DNA from: Phycisphaerae bacterium
GTDB lineage: Bacteria > Planctomycetota > Phycisphaerae > Sedimentisphaerales > Anaerohalosphaeraceae
NCBI GenBank assembly: GCA_018052735.1
Contig: JAGPMT010000014.1
Span: 1-56,766 of the forward strand
Direction of reading: 5' to 3'
DNA length: 56,766 bases
Both the position numbers and the translations under genes were made by a program. Positions 11,970-20,422 of the stretch are shown piece by piece (position 1 is the first letter of the stretch; each line of letters starts with the position of its first letter). Under the pieces are notes generated by a model. That model was not told the origin of the DNA, did not search any database, and was given only the letters and a program-made list of their open reading frames with translations.

Positions 11970-12377
11970 TTACTCAATAACAACCACAGCGCCGGCCGAC
12001 TCAAGCTGGGCCTTGGCCTGTTCGGCTTCATCCTTGCTGACGTTTTCCTTGACCGGCTTGGGAGCCCCGTCCACCAGATCTTTGGCTTCTTTGAGGCCCA
12101 GCCCCGTCAGGGCGCGCACTTCCTTGATGACCTGAATCTTCTTGTCGCCGACTTCCTTGAGAATGACATTGAAGCTGGTCTTTTCTGCAGCCGCTTCGCC
12201 GCCGCCGGCTGCAGCTGCCGCCGGCCCGGCCACCATCACTGCGCCGCCTGCGGCCGGCTCAATGCCGTGCACTTCCTTGAGATAGTCTGCCAATTCCTTG
12301 GCCTGCATCAGGGTCAGGGCTACAATCTTGTCGCCCAGTTCTTTGATTTCCGCACTGAATGTTCTTGCTTCTGACAT
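11970..12377 (-). CDS. rplL: 50S ribosomal protein L7/L12
   Basis: The acidic stalk protein (135 residues) recruits translational GTPases. The N-terminal dimerisation helices are followed by a flexible Ala/Gly-rich hinge (around residues 43-62) and the C-terminal domain with [20 protein letters not shown] and [19 protein letters not shown]. The length is slightly above the usual 120-128 because of the N-terminal and hinge regions. It follows rplJ by about 115 bases, and the attenuator-like hairpin lies downstream. Confidence 0.97.
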   Translation of the reverse strand: MSEARTFSAEIKELGDKIVALTLMQAKELADYLKEVHGIEPAAGGAVMVAGPAAAAAGGGEAAAEKTSFNVILKEVGDKKIQVIKEVRALTGLGLKEAKDLVDGAPKPVKENVSKDEAEQAKAQLESAGAVVVIE

Positions 12378-12493
12378 TGAAAACTCCTATTTCATCCTGT
12401 GTTTCGCGGTAGCCGGACTCCGCCGTCCGTTTAACCTTCCAAAAGGGCAGCCTCGAAACCACACGTTATCATTTTCCTTGCTATGAAAGATGA

Positions 12494-13024
12494 CTAAGCA
12501 GCCTCTTTTTCACGCTTTTCAATCAGCGTCTTGATGCAGCCGGCAATCACGCTGCCTGCCCCGCAAACCGCACCGGCCAGACGGGCCCCGGGACTGAGCA
12601 CCAGCTGCACCACTTGCGCCTGCAGTTCCGCACGGGTCGGCATTTTAGCCAAGTCTTTGATGCCCTCGGCGCCGATAACCGTCCCGTCCACATAAGCTCC
12701 TTTGGGCTTGATGAACGAGCTCTTTTTGGTCCATTCAACGATTTCTTTGGCCACATCCACCACGCTGTCGCCGCCGTAGACCACTGTACACGGCCCGGAT
12801 TTGAACAGTGCCGATGCAGACGCCATATTCATCTTGTCCAGCGTCAGCCGCATCAGGGAGTTTTTGACCACCGCCATCCGAATGCCCTTCTTGAGCAGCT
12901 CGCCGCGAAAGATATTGTTGTCGATGCCGTTGATACCGGTGGTATCAATCACCAAAAACTCGCTTACCCCTTGGAACCGTTTCTCATATTCGCTTTGAAT
13001 CAGGTTTTTTATAAAATAGCTCAT
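12494..13024 (-). CDS. rplJ: 50S ribosomal protein L10
   Basis: L10 (176 residues) anchors L7/L12 dimers to 23S rRNA. The N-terminal RNA-binding domain has the usual pattern: an FLVIDTTGINGIDNNIFRGE strand, VVKNSLMRLTL near residue 55 and the GPCTVVYGGD segment near 77. The C-terminal helix that binds L12 is short. It sits between rplA and rplL as in most bacteria; in E. coli the L10-L12 complex represses this transcript, but no leader structure was resolved here. Confidence 0.95.
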   Translation of the reverse strand: MSYFIKNLIQSEYEKRFQGVSEFLVIDTTGINGIDNNIFRGELLKKGIRMAVVKNSLMRLTLDKMNMASASALFKSGPCTVVYGGDSVVDVAKEIVEWTKKSSFIKPKGAYVDGTVIGAEGIKDLAKMPTRAELQAQVVQLVLSPGARLAGAVCGAGSVIAGCIKTLIEKREKEAA

Positions 13025-13065
13025 TGTCTGCCTCGTTTTTTATTTGAACGCCAACCGGCTTATGT

Positions 13066-13755
13066 TTAGGACGCAATCGACAAATCTATTTCCACGCTGG
13101 GACTCATCGTCGCCGAAATGCAGATTTTCTTGATGTATGTGCCTTTGGCGCTCTGCGGACGAATCTTTTTGATGTGGTCGATAAACGCCTGAATATTGTC
13201 CACCAGCTTGCCCTCGTCAAAGCTGAGTTTTCCGACCACGCCGTGGACATTGCCGCCGGCATCGTTGCGAAATTCCACCTTGCCTGCGGCAAACTCCCGC
13301 ACCGCCGTAACCACATCGGCCGTTACCGTTCCGTTCTTGGGCGACGGCATTTTGCCCTGCGGCCCCAGAACACGTCCCAGTTTGCCGGCCTTGCCCATCA
13401 CCTTGGGCGATGCAACAGCCACATCAAAATCCGTCCACCCGCCGGCAACTTTGGCAATCAGTTCATCGCAGCCGGCTTCGATGGCGCCTGCTTCCTTGGC
13501 GGCCGGCGCATCCGAGTCTTCGCAGAATGCAATCACCCGCCGGGCTTTGCCGATTCCATGCGGCAGACTGATAGCACCCCGCACCATCTGTTCGGCCTGT
13601 TTGGAGTCGATGCCCAGATGCAGAACGCAGTTGACTGTCTGGTCGAATTTGGTTGAGCCGAAGGTTTTCAGTTTTTTGACGGCTTCCGGCAGCATCAGCG
13701 GCGTCGGCGACGTCTTTTTGGCTTCAAGCTGATAGCGTTTGCTTCGTTTTTTCAT
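13066..13755 (-). CDS. rplA: 50S ribosomal protein L1
   Basis: L1 (229 residues) forms the mobile stalk at the E site. Characteristic parts are FDQTVNCVLHLGIDSKQAEQ near 38, KVMGKAGKLGRVLGPQGKMP near 125 and a KGTYIKKICISATMSPSVEID end. The family length is normal. It follows rplK closely in the same direction, and L1 of other bacteria represses the rplK-rplA message; a leader site was not identified. Confidence 0.97.
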   Translation of the reverse strand: MKKRSKRYQLEAKKTSPTPLMLPEAVKKLKTFGSTKFDQTVNCVLHLGIDSKQAEQMVRGAISLPHGIGKARRVIAFCEDSDAPAAKEAGAIEAGCDELIAKVAGGWTDFDVAVASPKVMGKAGKLGRVLGPQGKMPSPKNGTVTADVVTAVREFAAGKVEFRNDAGGNVHGVVGKLSFDEGKLVDNIQAFIDHIKKIRPQSAKGTYIKKICISATMSPSVEIDLSIAS

Positions 13756-13821
13756 AAAAGTTCCTCGCGAAATAAACTTACTTTTTCGCTCCCACTCAAC
13801 AAGCCGTGGTCAGCAGAATCG

Positions 13822-14247
13822 TTATCCTTCGATATTGATACCCATGCTGCGAGCCGTTCCTTCGATAATCCGATCGGCATGCTCCAAGTCATAGGCATTC
13901 ATGTCCTTAAACTTCATTTCCGCAATCTTGCGAATCTGTGCCTTGGTAACAGCGCCGACTTTGTCCTTGTTCGGAACGCCGCTGCCTTTGGCCAAACCGG
14001 CTTCTTTTTTCAGCAGCACGGATGCCGGCGGGCTTTTCACGATAAATTCAAACGACCGATCCGAGTAAACCGTTATCTCTACCGGCACCGTCATTCCATT
14101 TAAATCCCGCGTCCGCTCATTAAACTGCTGGACAAACTGTCCAATATTGACGCCGTGCTGGCCCAGAGCCGGACCAATCGGCGGGGCCGGTGTCGCCTGC
14201 CCGCCGGGAGCCTGTAATTTAATTTTTCCTGTAATTTCTTTTGCCAT
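13822..14247 (-). CDS. rplK: 50S ribosomal protein L11
   Basis: L11 (141 residues) binds the GTPase-associated centre of 23S rRNA. The N-terminal proline-rich [20 protein letters not shown] (residues 15-34), which contacts thiopeptides and release factors, and the C-terminal RNA-binding domain (GTARSMGI near the end) are intact. The length is standard. It follows nusG with a spacing of about 40 bases. Confidence 0.97.
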   Translation of the reverse strand: MAKEITGKIKLQAPGGQATPAPPIGPALGQHGVNIGQFVQQFNERTRDLNGMTVPVEITVYSDRSFEFIVKSPPASVLLKKEAGLAKGSGVPNKDKVGAVTKAQIRKIAEMKFKDMNAYDLEHADRIIEGTARSMGINIEG

Positions 14248-14287
14248 AGTAATTCTCGCCTTGCTATATCTGGTTTCTTACAGAAAC

Positions 14288-14827
14288 CTATACTTTTTCT
14301 ATCTGCCAATATTCGATATCCAGCGGCGTGCTGCGGCCGAAAATAGTTACAATAACCCGCACCATCCCACGCTCGCCGTCGATGGCATCCACCACGCCTT
14401 CAAAGTTTTCAAACGCACCTTCCCGAATTTTCACTACATCGCCTTTTTCGAAATCCACTTTGATATTCGGCGTTTCTTCGGGGCGTTCGATTTCCTTGAG
14501 CATTTTAGCCACATCCGTGTCGCGCATCGGCGTCGGCACACCTTCGGTGCCGATAAAGTCTCCAACACCCATCGTGTCCTTGATAATGTACCAGACATCA
14601 TCCGGAACCCGGCCGTCTTCTTTCGGTTCCAGCTCCATAAACACATAGCCGGGGTAGAGCTTGCGTTTGATGACCCGCTGCTTGCCCGCACGGATTCGCT
14701 TTATCTGCTCGGTCGGCACAACAATGCGTCCCACGCCGGAAATTCCTTCAACCTGCAGCTTGCGGGCCAAGGTTTCGCGTACCTGCTCTTCTTTATTCGA
14801 GGCCACTCGCAATACGTACCATTGCAT
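14288..14827 (-). CDS. nusG: Transcription termination/antitermination factor NusG
   Basis: NusG (179 residues) binds the RNA polymerase clamp through its N-terminal NGN domain (MQWYVLRVASNKEEQVRE at the start, and YPGYVFMELE near residue 78) and binds Rho or ribosomal S10 through the C-terminal KOW domain (FEKGDVVKIREGAFENFEG near 126). The ATG at 14827 has AGGA about nine bases upstream. It sits in the universal secE-nusG-rplK order. Confidence 0.97.
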   Translation of the reverse strand: MQWYVLRVASNKEEQVRETLARKLQVEGISGVGRIVVPTEQIKRIRAGKQRVIKRKLYPGYVFMELEPKEDGRVPDDVWYIIKDTMGVGDFIGTEGVPTPMRDTDVAKMLKEIERPEETPNIKVDFEKGDVVKIREGAFENFEGVVDAIDGERGMVRVIVTIFGRSTPLDIEYWQIEKV

Positions 14828-14862
14828 ACCTGCGTATTCCTTTGGACAGTTTGTAGAGCCGA

Positions 14863-15249
14863 TTAATACAGATTAACGATTTGACGGAAAAAGATCTGAA
14901 AGCCCAAATCGACCAAGCCCAGTCCCGCCGCAATCACAATAACCACAAAAATCACGATCATTGTCGAATTGACAATTTCCTTCCGGCTGGACCAGCTGAC
15001 CTTCTTGATTTCGCCTTCGGAGGCAATCAGAAAATCAGCGATGGCTGGAAGATTGCTCAGCCAGTAAATAAGACCCGCTAAAACAGCAAGCACAAGTGCC
15101 GGGATCAACGTATGAAGCCACACATTGTCGTACACGCTCAGCTTCAGGTGAAGCTGCCAGCATCCAATGGCTGCCACAGCCAGCAGCGCAAGGGCTGTCC
15201 ACAGCCGCGTATTCTTGCCCTGTCCGCGTTTGTAAATTGTTAAATGCAT
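14863..15249 (-). CDS. secE: Preprotein translocase subunit SecE, long form
   Basis: SecE stabilises SecY in the protein-conducting channel. This 128-residue version has three predicted membrane spans (about 16-34, 45-64 and 97-118), while many bacteria have a single-span form near 60 residues. The conserved amphipathic element before the last span is clear (EIKKVSWSSRKEIVNSTMIV). The family assignment rests on that motif and on the position upstream of nusG. Confidence 0.92.
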   Translation of the reverse strand: MHLTIYKRGQGKNTRLWTALALLAVAAIGCWQLHLKLSVYDNVWLHTLIPALVLAVLAGLIYWLSNLPAIADFLIASEGEIKKVSWSSRKEIVNSTMIVIFVVIVIAAGLGLVDLGFQIFFRQIVNLY

Positions 15250-15310
15250 ACTGTCTATCGCCTTTTTCCCAATTGGTTTTACCTGCCGTTTTTCGAAATC
15301 TCCAGCGGAA

Positions 15311-15383
<73 letters not shown>

Positions 15384-15391
15384 AAGTTCCC

Positions 15392-15559
15392 TTATTTGCG
15401 TCGGATTTTATGAACTGTATGCTTGCGTTCCCGCTTGCAGAATTTTTTCAGTTCAAACTTCGGAGTTCCGCCCTGAACATTTACTTCTGTCCGGTAGTTG
15501 CGGTCTCCGCAGTCTTTGCATTCCAGCCAGACATATTCCCGCTTTTGAGCTTTTGCCAT
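15392..15559 (-). CDS. rpmG: 50S ribosomal protein L33
   Basis: L33 (55 residues) is a small zinc-ribbon protein of the large subunit near the E site. The start MAKAQKREYVWLECKDCGDR is typical, with the first Cys pair at 14 and 17. The second pair is broken: the family CxxC before RKHT reads C41-K-R-E44, so only three of four zinc ligands remain. The ATG at 15559 has GAGAGG upstream, which decides against a longer in-frame start at 15607. It lies between the tuf terminator and tRNA-Trp. Confidence 0.95.
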   Translation of the reverse strand: MAKAQKREYVWLECKDCGDRNYRTEVNVQGGTPKFELKKFCKRERKHTVHKIRRK

Positions 15560-15624
15560 TGTTAAGGACCTCTCTGATAAAACACAGCGACCTTTCCGCT
15601 GCTGCACAGCATAGAAAGGACTGG

Positions 15625-15653
15625 AAAAGCGCCGTGCGGCAGCGCACGGCGCT
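15625..15653 (-). terminator. Intrinsic terminator after tuf
   Basis: On the minus strand AGCGCCGTGC (complement of 15644-15653) pairs with GCACGGCGCT (complement of 15628-15637), one further G-C pair closes a tetraloop, and TTTT follows. It separates tuf from rpmG and should limit read-through from the highly expressed tuf gene. Confidence 0.85.
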
Positions 15654-15673
15654 TTGTGCTTCGATTTTACAGG

Positions 15674-16891
15674 TTATGCAAGAATCTTTGTAACGACGCC
15701 GGCACCCACCGTACGGCCGCCTTCACGAATAGCGAAACGCAGACCTTCTTCCATCGCTATCTTGGAAATAATTTCGGCGGTCATTTCAATGTTGTCGCCG
15801 GGCATGCACATCTCAACCGGTTTGCCTTCACGGCTCTTGATCTCAATAATTGCACCGGTAACGTCGGTTGTACGGAAGAAGAACTGCGGACGATAACCCG
15901 GGAAGAACGGGGTATGCCGGCCGCCTTCTTCTTTGGTCAGCACGTACACTTCCGCATTAAACTTGGTATGCGGTGTGATGGAGCCGGGCTTGGCGATAAC
16001 CTGACCGCGCTCCAGATCTTTCTTTTCAATGCCCCGCAGCAGCAGTCCGACATTATCGCCGGCCTGACCTTCTTCCAGTGTTTTGTTGAACATTTCAACG
16101 CCGGTTACGGTTGTCTTGCGGATTTCATCGGCCAATCCGACGATTTCGACTTCATCGCCGACTTTGACAACGCCGCGTTCGATACGGCCGGTGCCGACAG
16201 TGCCGCGGCCCTTGATGCTGAAGACGTCTTCGACCGGCATCAGGAACGGCTGGTCCGTGGCCCGCTGGGGAACCGGAATATAACTGTCGACGGCCTTCAT
16301 CAGCTCATCAATGCAGGCACAGGCCTTGTCGTCCTTGCCCTCCGATTCCATCGCCTGAAGCGCTGAACCGCGAATAATCGGGATTTCATCGCCCGGAAAT
16401 TCGTATTTATTGAGCAGCTCGCGAAGCTCCATTTCGACCAAGTCGATCAGTTCAGGATCATCTACCTGATCCACTTTGTTCAGGAACACCACGATGCGCG
16501 GCACATTTACCTGACGGGCCAGAAGGATATGCTCACGGGTCTGAGACATCGGGCCATCGCTGGCAGCGACCACCAGAATTGCACCATCCATCTGGGCCGC
16601 ACCGGTTATCATATTCTTAATATAGTCGGCATGTCCCGGACAGTCCACGTGGGCATAGTGCCGGTTTTCGGTCTCATACTCCACGTGGGCGGTATTGATG
16701 GTAATACCGCGTTCCTTTTCTTCCGGAGCATTGTCGATTTCGTCATACCGTTTCACCCGGCCCTTGCCGCCGCTCTTGTGAAACATGCGCATCGTGATGG
16801 CAGCCGTCAATGTCGTCTTGCCGTGGTCGATATGACCAATCGTACCAATGTTCACATGCGGTTTTGTTCTTACAAAGATATCCTTTGCCAT
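15674..16891 (-). CDS. tuf: Elongation factor Tu
   Basis: EF-Tu (405 residues) delivers aminoacyl-tRNA to the ribosome. The motifs are GHIDHGKTT near residue 19, RGITI near 60, DCPGHADY near 82, NKVD near 138 and GSAL near 175. Domains II and III are complete, ending [16 protein letters not shown] short charged insert ([12 protein letters not shown]) follows the G5 motif. The start has a perfect AGGAGGT ribosome site. It is preceded by tRNA-Thr, as in E. coli thrT-tufB, and is the only tuf in the window. Confidence 0.98.
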   Translation of the reverse strand: MAKDIFVRTKPHVNIGTIGHIDHGKTTLTAAITMRMFHKSGGKGRVKRYDEIDNAPEEKERGITINTAHVEYETENRHYAHVDCPGHADYIKNMITGAAQMDGAILVVAASDGPMSQTREHILLARQVNVPRIVVFLNKVDQVDDPELIDLVEMELRELLNKYEFPGDEIPIIRGSALQAMESEGKDDKACACIDELMKAVDSYIPVPQRATDQPFLMPVEDVFSIKGRGTVGTGRIERGVVKVGDEVEIVGLADEIRKTTVTGVEMFNKTLEEGQAGDNVGLLLRGIEKKDLERGQVIAKPGSITPHTKFNAEVYVLTKEEGGRHTPFFPGYRPQFFFRTTDVTGAIIEIKSREGKPVEMCMPGDNIEMTAEIISKIAMEEGLRFAIREGGRTVGAGVVTKILA

Positions 16892-17064
16892 GTGTTAATA
16901 ACCTCCTGAATATTCCTGTTTCTTAAGGTTAACTTGTATTGTTTGATTCAAAACTACATCTTCAACTACATATCCTTAATCTGGGCTGGACAATACTCTC
17001 TGCTTTTGCAATCGCTGCACCATCCAAGCAAGGTAAATCAAACCGGCCCTGACTGTTTTGCCTT

Positions 17065-17137
<73 letters not shown>

Positions 17138-17263
17138 ATTGTCGCTGAATGCCAATGCTTTCAGCATCAAAAACCCAATTATGAATCATGGGTTCTTTCG
17201 TTTCAAAGTCCCTTTTGAAAATAAATATAGGGACTGTCTGAGCTAAATATTAGCAAAGGGGAA

Positions 17264-17291
17264 AGTATATAATCTGGAGACCTAAGTGCAA
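17264..17291 (-). promoter_or_regulatory. Promoter for tRNA-Thr and tuf
   Basis: The minus strand shows TTGCAC (17286-17291), a 16-base spacer and TATACT (17264-17269), a good sigma70-type match. Between it and the tRNA are two inverted repeats: AGTCCCT/AGGGACT (17207-17213 with 17229-17235) and AACCCA/TGGGTT (17172-17177 with 17189-17194). The second is followed by five T on the minus strand and could attenuate. Confidence 0.6.
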
Positions 17292-17349
17292 AGAGAAAAA
17301 ATGAAAAAATTTACAGAAATATTCATTTTTTTTCGTCTGGGGGGAAAAT

Positions 17350-19632
17350 CTAAAATACTGCCTCTTCCGTATCCGTTTTTGTGGACAGATCGGTTACGGG
17401 AGGGAGTAATGTTCTACTGACCTCATTGACAAAAGAAGACCATCTGGGACGGTTTTCAATCTGGATAGACGATATCTGCTTCAAAGCAGCCAATCTGGAA
17501 TCAATTTCTATGGATTCATCAGAAAAATAATCCTTCAAAACCAAAATATAAGGTGAAGTCCGGCTGATATCGGAACGAATCAGCTTGTTCTGGATATATT
17601 GAATCGCCTTATCATGTAGGCCGGCATATAAGCATATTTTTAGTATCTGATTATTCGTTTCTTCCGAAAAACCATTCTCTGCGGCAGAGTAGTTGATTTT
17701 TGTCAGATAACTGCCGCCTTGCTCCCACATTTTCTGCTCAGCTATCCAAGAAATGGATGCCTGCTGAATTTTTAATAGAAGTTCAGAATCTTTTTCTGCG
17801 GCCGCTTTTTGTTCGGCCATATCCATAATCTCGCGAACATAACTGATAGTCAAACCCTCCGCGGCTTTAATTGAACCTGCCCACTCCAGCAAAAAGGCAG
17901 CTGATTGACGCTGGCAGATAGAGCGGATAGCCAGCCAAACCTGTTCGCTGTAGCCATTGCCGGACAGCATTTTCAAAAGCCACTCCAAATCCGCACCTTG
18001 GCCTGTCTGTCCGGCCAAATCAATAACAATCTGCCGAACTGCAATGCTTTCATCCAGCATCAGCTGATTTTGCCTGAATAATTCAAGGGCTTTGACCTTA
18101 TCGATATAGACAAGCCCTTGTGCTGCGGCTAAACGCAAACCGGGATTATCTGTAACCTTCAAGGCCTCTTTAAATAACGGTTCATATAGGACGCGAGCCG
18201 CTTCTTTTGAACCGCCTTGCCCGCAAAGACGGGCCAAAATAGCCAATAAATTTGCCCGTAAAGCCGAACTTTGTAAAGCAGAGCGATTATAGCGATCCTT
18301 AAGAGCTGTCAAATAGGACTGCAATGATTCTGGAGGCAAGTTATTTAATTCCAATATCTTACCGATAACAGTCGCTCCCTTTTCAGCCGCATCCGCCGCA
18401 TCCTGATTAAGATATTCAGTGGCAATGGCCAGTGTGCGGGTCTTTATTTCCGGCGACAATTCTATTTGTGAATTGCTCGAAAAAGCAAAAAACACCGCTT
18501 CCCCCAGCGCTCCAAACATTGCCAGCGCTACTTCCGGGTCTTTTTCCTGACTAAAACGTTCCAGCAATCTTGCCGCAGGATTCAGCACACTCATATTCAT
18601 CAGAGCTTTGGCTGTCTGCAAGCGTACGTCTCGCGAAGAATCCGATAAAAAAGAAAACAGTTTTTCGCGAAGCTTTTCGTTGGTGCCGATTGGGTATTTG
18701 GTCAGCTTATCCAGTGCCCACAGCCGAATGGGCGCCAAATCCGAATCCATCAATTCCAGCAGCATTTTGCCCCGCCCGGCCTCATCCAGAGTCTCGTACT
18801 GCTTATCCAGCGATCCTATATAGAGCTTTTGCCAGCGGGCACTTTCAGCCTGCACTTCCCGCAGCTTCATTTCCTGACGAAGCAGACGTTCGCGTCTTAT
18901 ATCTTCGGGACTTTTTCGCTGAAGCTCACTTAAAATATCAGCCCAAACCGACCGGCTGGTGCCAACCGGGATGCCAAATGCCTCTTGTAGGGCCGTTTCG
19001 GCTGATTTTGCTATGTCGGCATCTGGATTATCCAGAAGTCCGATTAAGCTGCGCAAAGCAAGCGGTTCGGGCCGGACCTGCAGAGCATATATGGCATTGC
19101 CTCGAATCTGTGTGCTAAGTTCTTTATTATCAAGGAGCTGCCTGATTGGTCCTGCGATTTCAGCATAATCGAAAAGCAGCATCGCCTCCGCAGCTAATTC
19201 CGCCTGTTCAGGCGACTTGCCCTGCAAAATTCCGATCAGCGGCTCGAGGAATATCTCTTTGGCACTGATGGTCTGGCTCAATCCGCGGCTTTTAATCAAT
19301 GCCTTGCATACGGACTGACGGGCAAGAGGATTTTCTTCTGCTTTCAAGGCAGAGACAAGAACTTCTCGGCTTTGTGCATTATTTTGAAGAAGCAGGCCAA
19401 CAGCAGCATCCACACGGACATCTTCTGTGCTGCCCTGAAACAGAGTTTCGCGGTAAATCCGCAATTGTCGAGCGGACGCCTCTTCTGTCTCTAGTGGAAT
19501 GGTTGGGGTGGATACACTAACAGACAGCTCTTCCTGACCCTGTACAGATGACGACAGGGACAGAATATAAACGAACAGGATGAAAAACCATACACTCCTG
19601 GGGTTCACGGGCACTCCATAACGCACTTTCAT
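17350..19632 (-). CDS. Secreted HEAT-repeat protein of unknown function
   Basis: About 760 residues with an N-terminal signal peptide (hydrophobic WFFILFVYILSLSSS core, likely cleavage after VQG) and then an almost wholly alpha-helical array. HEAT-like units are recognisable, for example around DVRVDAAVGLLLQNN, DADIAKSAETALQEAFG and SSRDVRLQTAKALMNMSVLN. Such arrays bind proteins or form scaffolds; no catalytic motif was seen and no function should be assumed. I set the start at ATG 19632; an in-frame GTG at 19608 with GGAG five bases upstream is an equally good candidate and keeps the signal peptide. The gene is single, divergent from pgpA, and lies upstream of the tRNA-Thr/tuf promoter. Confidence 0.8.
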   Translation of the reverse strand: MKVRYGVPVNPRSVWFFILFVYILSLSSSVQGQEELSVSVSTPTIPLETEEASARQLRIYRETLFQGSTEDVRVDAAVGLLLQNNAQSREVLVSALKAEENPLARQSVCKALIKSRGLSQTISAKEIFLEPLIGILQGKSPEQAELAAEAMLLFDYAEIAGPIRQLLDNKELSTQIRGNAIYALQVRPEPLALRSLIGLLDNPDADIAKSAETALQEAFGIPVGTSRSVWADILSELQRKSPEDIRRERLLRQEMKLREVQAESARWQKLYIGSLDKQYETLDEAGRGKMLLELMDSDLAPIRLWALDKLTKYPIGTNEKLREKLFSFLSDSSRDVRLQTAKALMNMSVLNPAARLLERFSQEKDPEVALAMFGALGEAVFFAFSSNSQIELSPEIKTRTLAIATEYLNQDAADAAEKGATVIGKILELNNLPPESLQSYLTALKDRYNRSALQSSALRANLLAILARLCGQGGSKEAARVLYEPLFKEALKVTDNPGLRLAAAQGLVYIDKVKALELFRQNQLMLDESIAVRQIVIDLAGQTGQGADLEWLLKMLSGNGYSEQVWLAIRSICQRQSAAFLLEWAGSIKAAEGLTISYVREIMDMAEQKAAAEKDSELLLKIQQASISWIAEQKMWEQGGSYLTKINYSAAENGFSEETNNQILKICLYAGLHDKAIQYIQNKLIRSDISRTSPYILVLKDYFSDESIEIDSRLAALKQISSIQIENRPRWSSFVNEVSRTLLPPVTDLSTKTDTEEAVF

Positions 19633-19678
19633 ACCTGCAGGACAATTCAATGGTTACTATTTCGGCAATTTTGTGCTT

Positions 19679-19706
19679 ATAGTATCAAAAAACCCAAATC
19701 CGTCAA
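19679..19706 (-). promoter_or_regulatory. Probable promoter of the HEAT-repeat gene
   Basis: The minus strand has TTGACG (19701-19706), 16 bases, then TACTAT (19679-19684), about 45 bases before the ATG at 19632. The -35 is strong and the -10 is moderate. Confidence 0.45.
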
Positions 19707-19740
19707 ACACGAACCGCTTTTTTGTTGTTTTTTTGTCTGC

Positions 19741-19746
19741 TATAAT
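19741..19746 (+). promoter_or_regulatory. Possible -10 element for pgpA
   Basis: A perfect TATAAT lies about 107 bases before the pgpA start, preceded by T-rich sequence with no clear -35 at the right spacing. It is in the divergent region shared with the HEAT-repeat gene. Confidence 0.3.
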
Positions 19747-19852
19747 AAAAAATACTCCAGATTGTGCGAAAAGTTCCCCTTTTCGATGAAAAAACATAAA
19801 AAACTATTCTTTCTAAAAGTATATTTCAGCATATTATGTTCGTTGGAAGCAG

Positions 19853-20338
19853 ATGACAAAAGAAGAATTGCTGACAACAGTTTTTGGGCTTGGCAAGCTG
19901 CCTGCAGCGCCGGGAACGTTTGGTTCACTGGCGTCGGTATTGTTATACCTCCTTTTGGGATACGTGTATCCTTCCGCCAATTGGTATGTTATGGCATTAC
20001 TGGCTGCATTGGGAACATGGGTATGCATAGAGTATGGGCCACGAATGACAGCAATAACAGGAAAAAAAGACCCGCCGGAAGTCGTAGCAGATGAGGCGGC
20101 CGGGCAAGCATTAGTGATGCTGGCAATTACTCTATTGAATCCGGCAAAAATCTGTAACGCAGGCGTTGCAGGATTCGTTCTGTTTCGGCTGTTTGATATT
20201 TTCAAGCCCTTTCCTTGCAAACAGTTAGAAAAACTTAAAGGGGGGTATGGGATTTTGGCCGACGACCTGATGGCCGCAGTATATGCAGCGGCTGTGTTTA
20301 TCGTTTTACGCCGTTTTCTGCCTGCCTTTTTCGGATAA
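19853..20338 (+). CDS. pgpA: Phosphatidylglycerophosphatase A
   Basis: PgpA removes phosphate from phosphatidylglycerophosphate to give phosphatidylglycerol in the inner membrane. The 161-residue protein has the family hallmarks: GLGKLPAAPGTFGSLASV near residues 12-29, PPEVVADEAAGQAL near 74-87 and FRLFDIFKPFP near 109. Four membrane segments are predicted. The Asp in VVADEAAG and the Asp in FDIFKP correspond to conserved acidic residues of the family. It is preceded by AT-rich leader and followed by a terminator-like hairpin. Other phospholipid genes (cdsA, psd, pssA) are elsewhere in the window. Confidence 0.93.
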   Translation: MTKEELLTTVFGLGKLPAAPGTFGSLASVLLYLLLGYVYPSANWYVMALLAALGTWVCIEYGPRMTAITGKKDPPEVVADEAAGQALVMLAITLLNPAKICNAGVAGFVLFRLFDIFKPFPCKQLEKLKGGYGILADDLMAAVYAAAVFIVLRRFLPAFFG

Positions 20339-20394
20339 ACTATTGAAGCAAAATAAGTTTTGTGTCGATAAAAAGCCCATGCAGACAATTTTAC

Positions 20395-20420
20395 AGGCGG
20401 TTTAGGCCGCCTTTGTTTTA
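20395..20420 (+). terminator. Terminator-like hairpin between pgpA and the 843-residue gene
   Basis: AGGCGG (20395-20400) pairs with CCGCCT (20407-20412), followed by TTTGTTTTAA. It ends two bases before the ATG of the next gene, leaving no room for a ribosome site upstream of that ATG. Confidence 0.6.
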
Positions 20421-20422
20421 AT

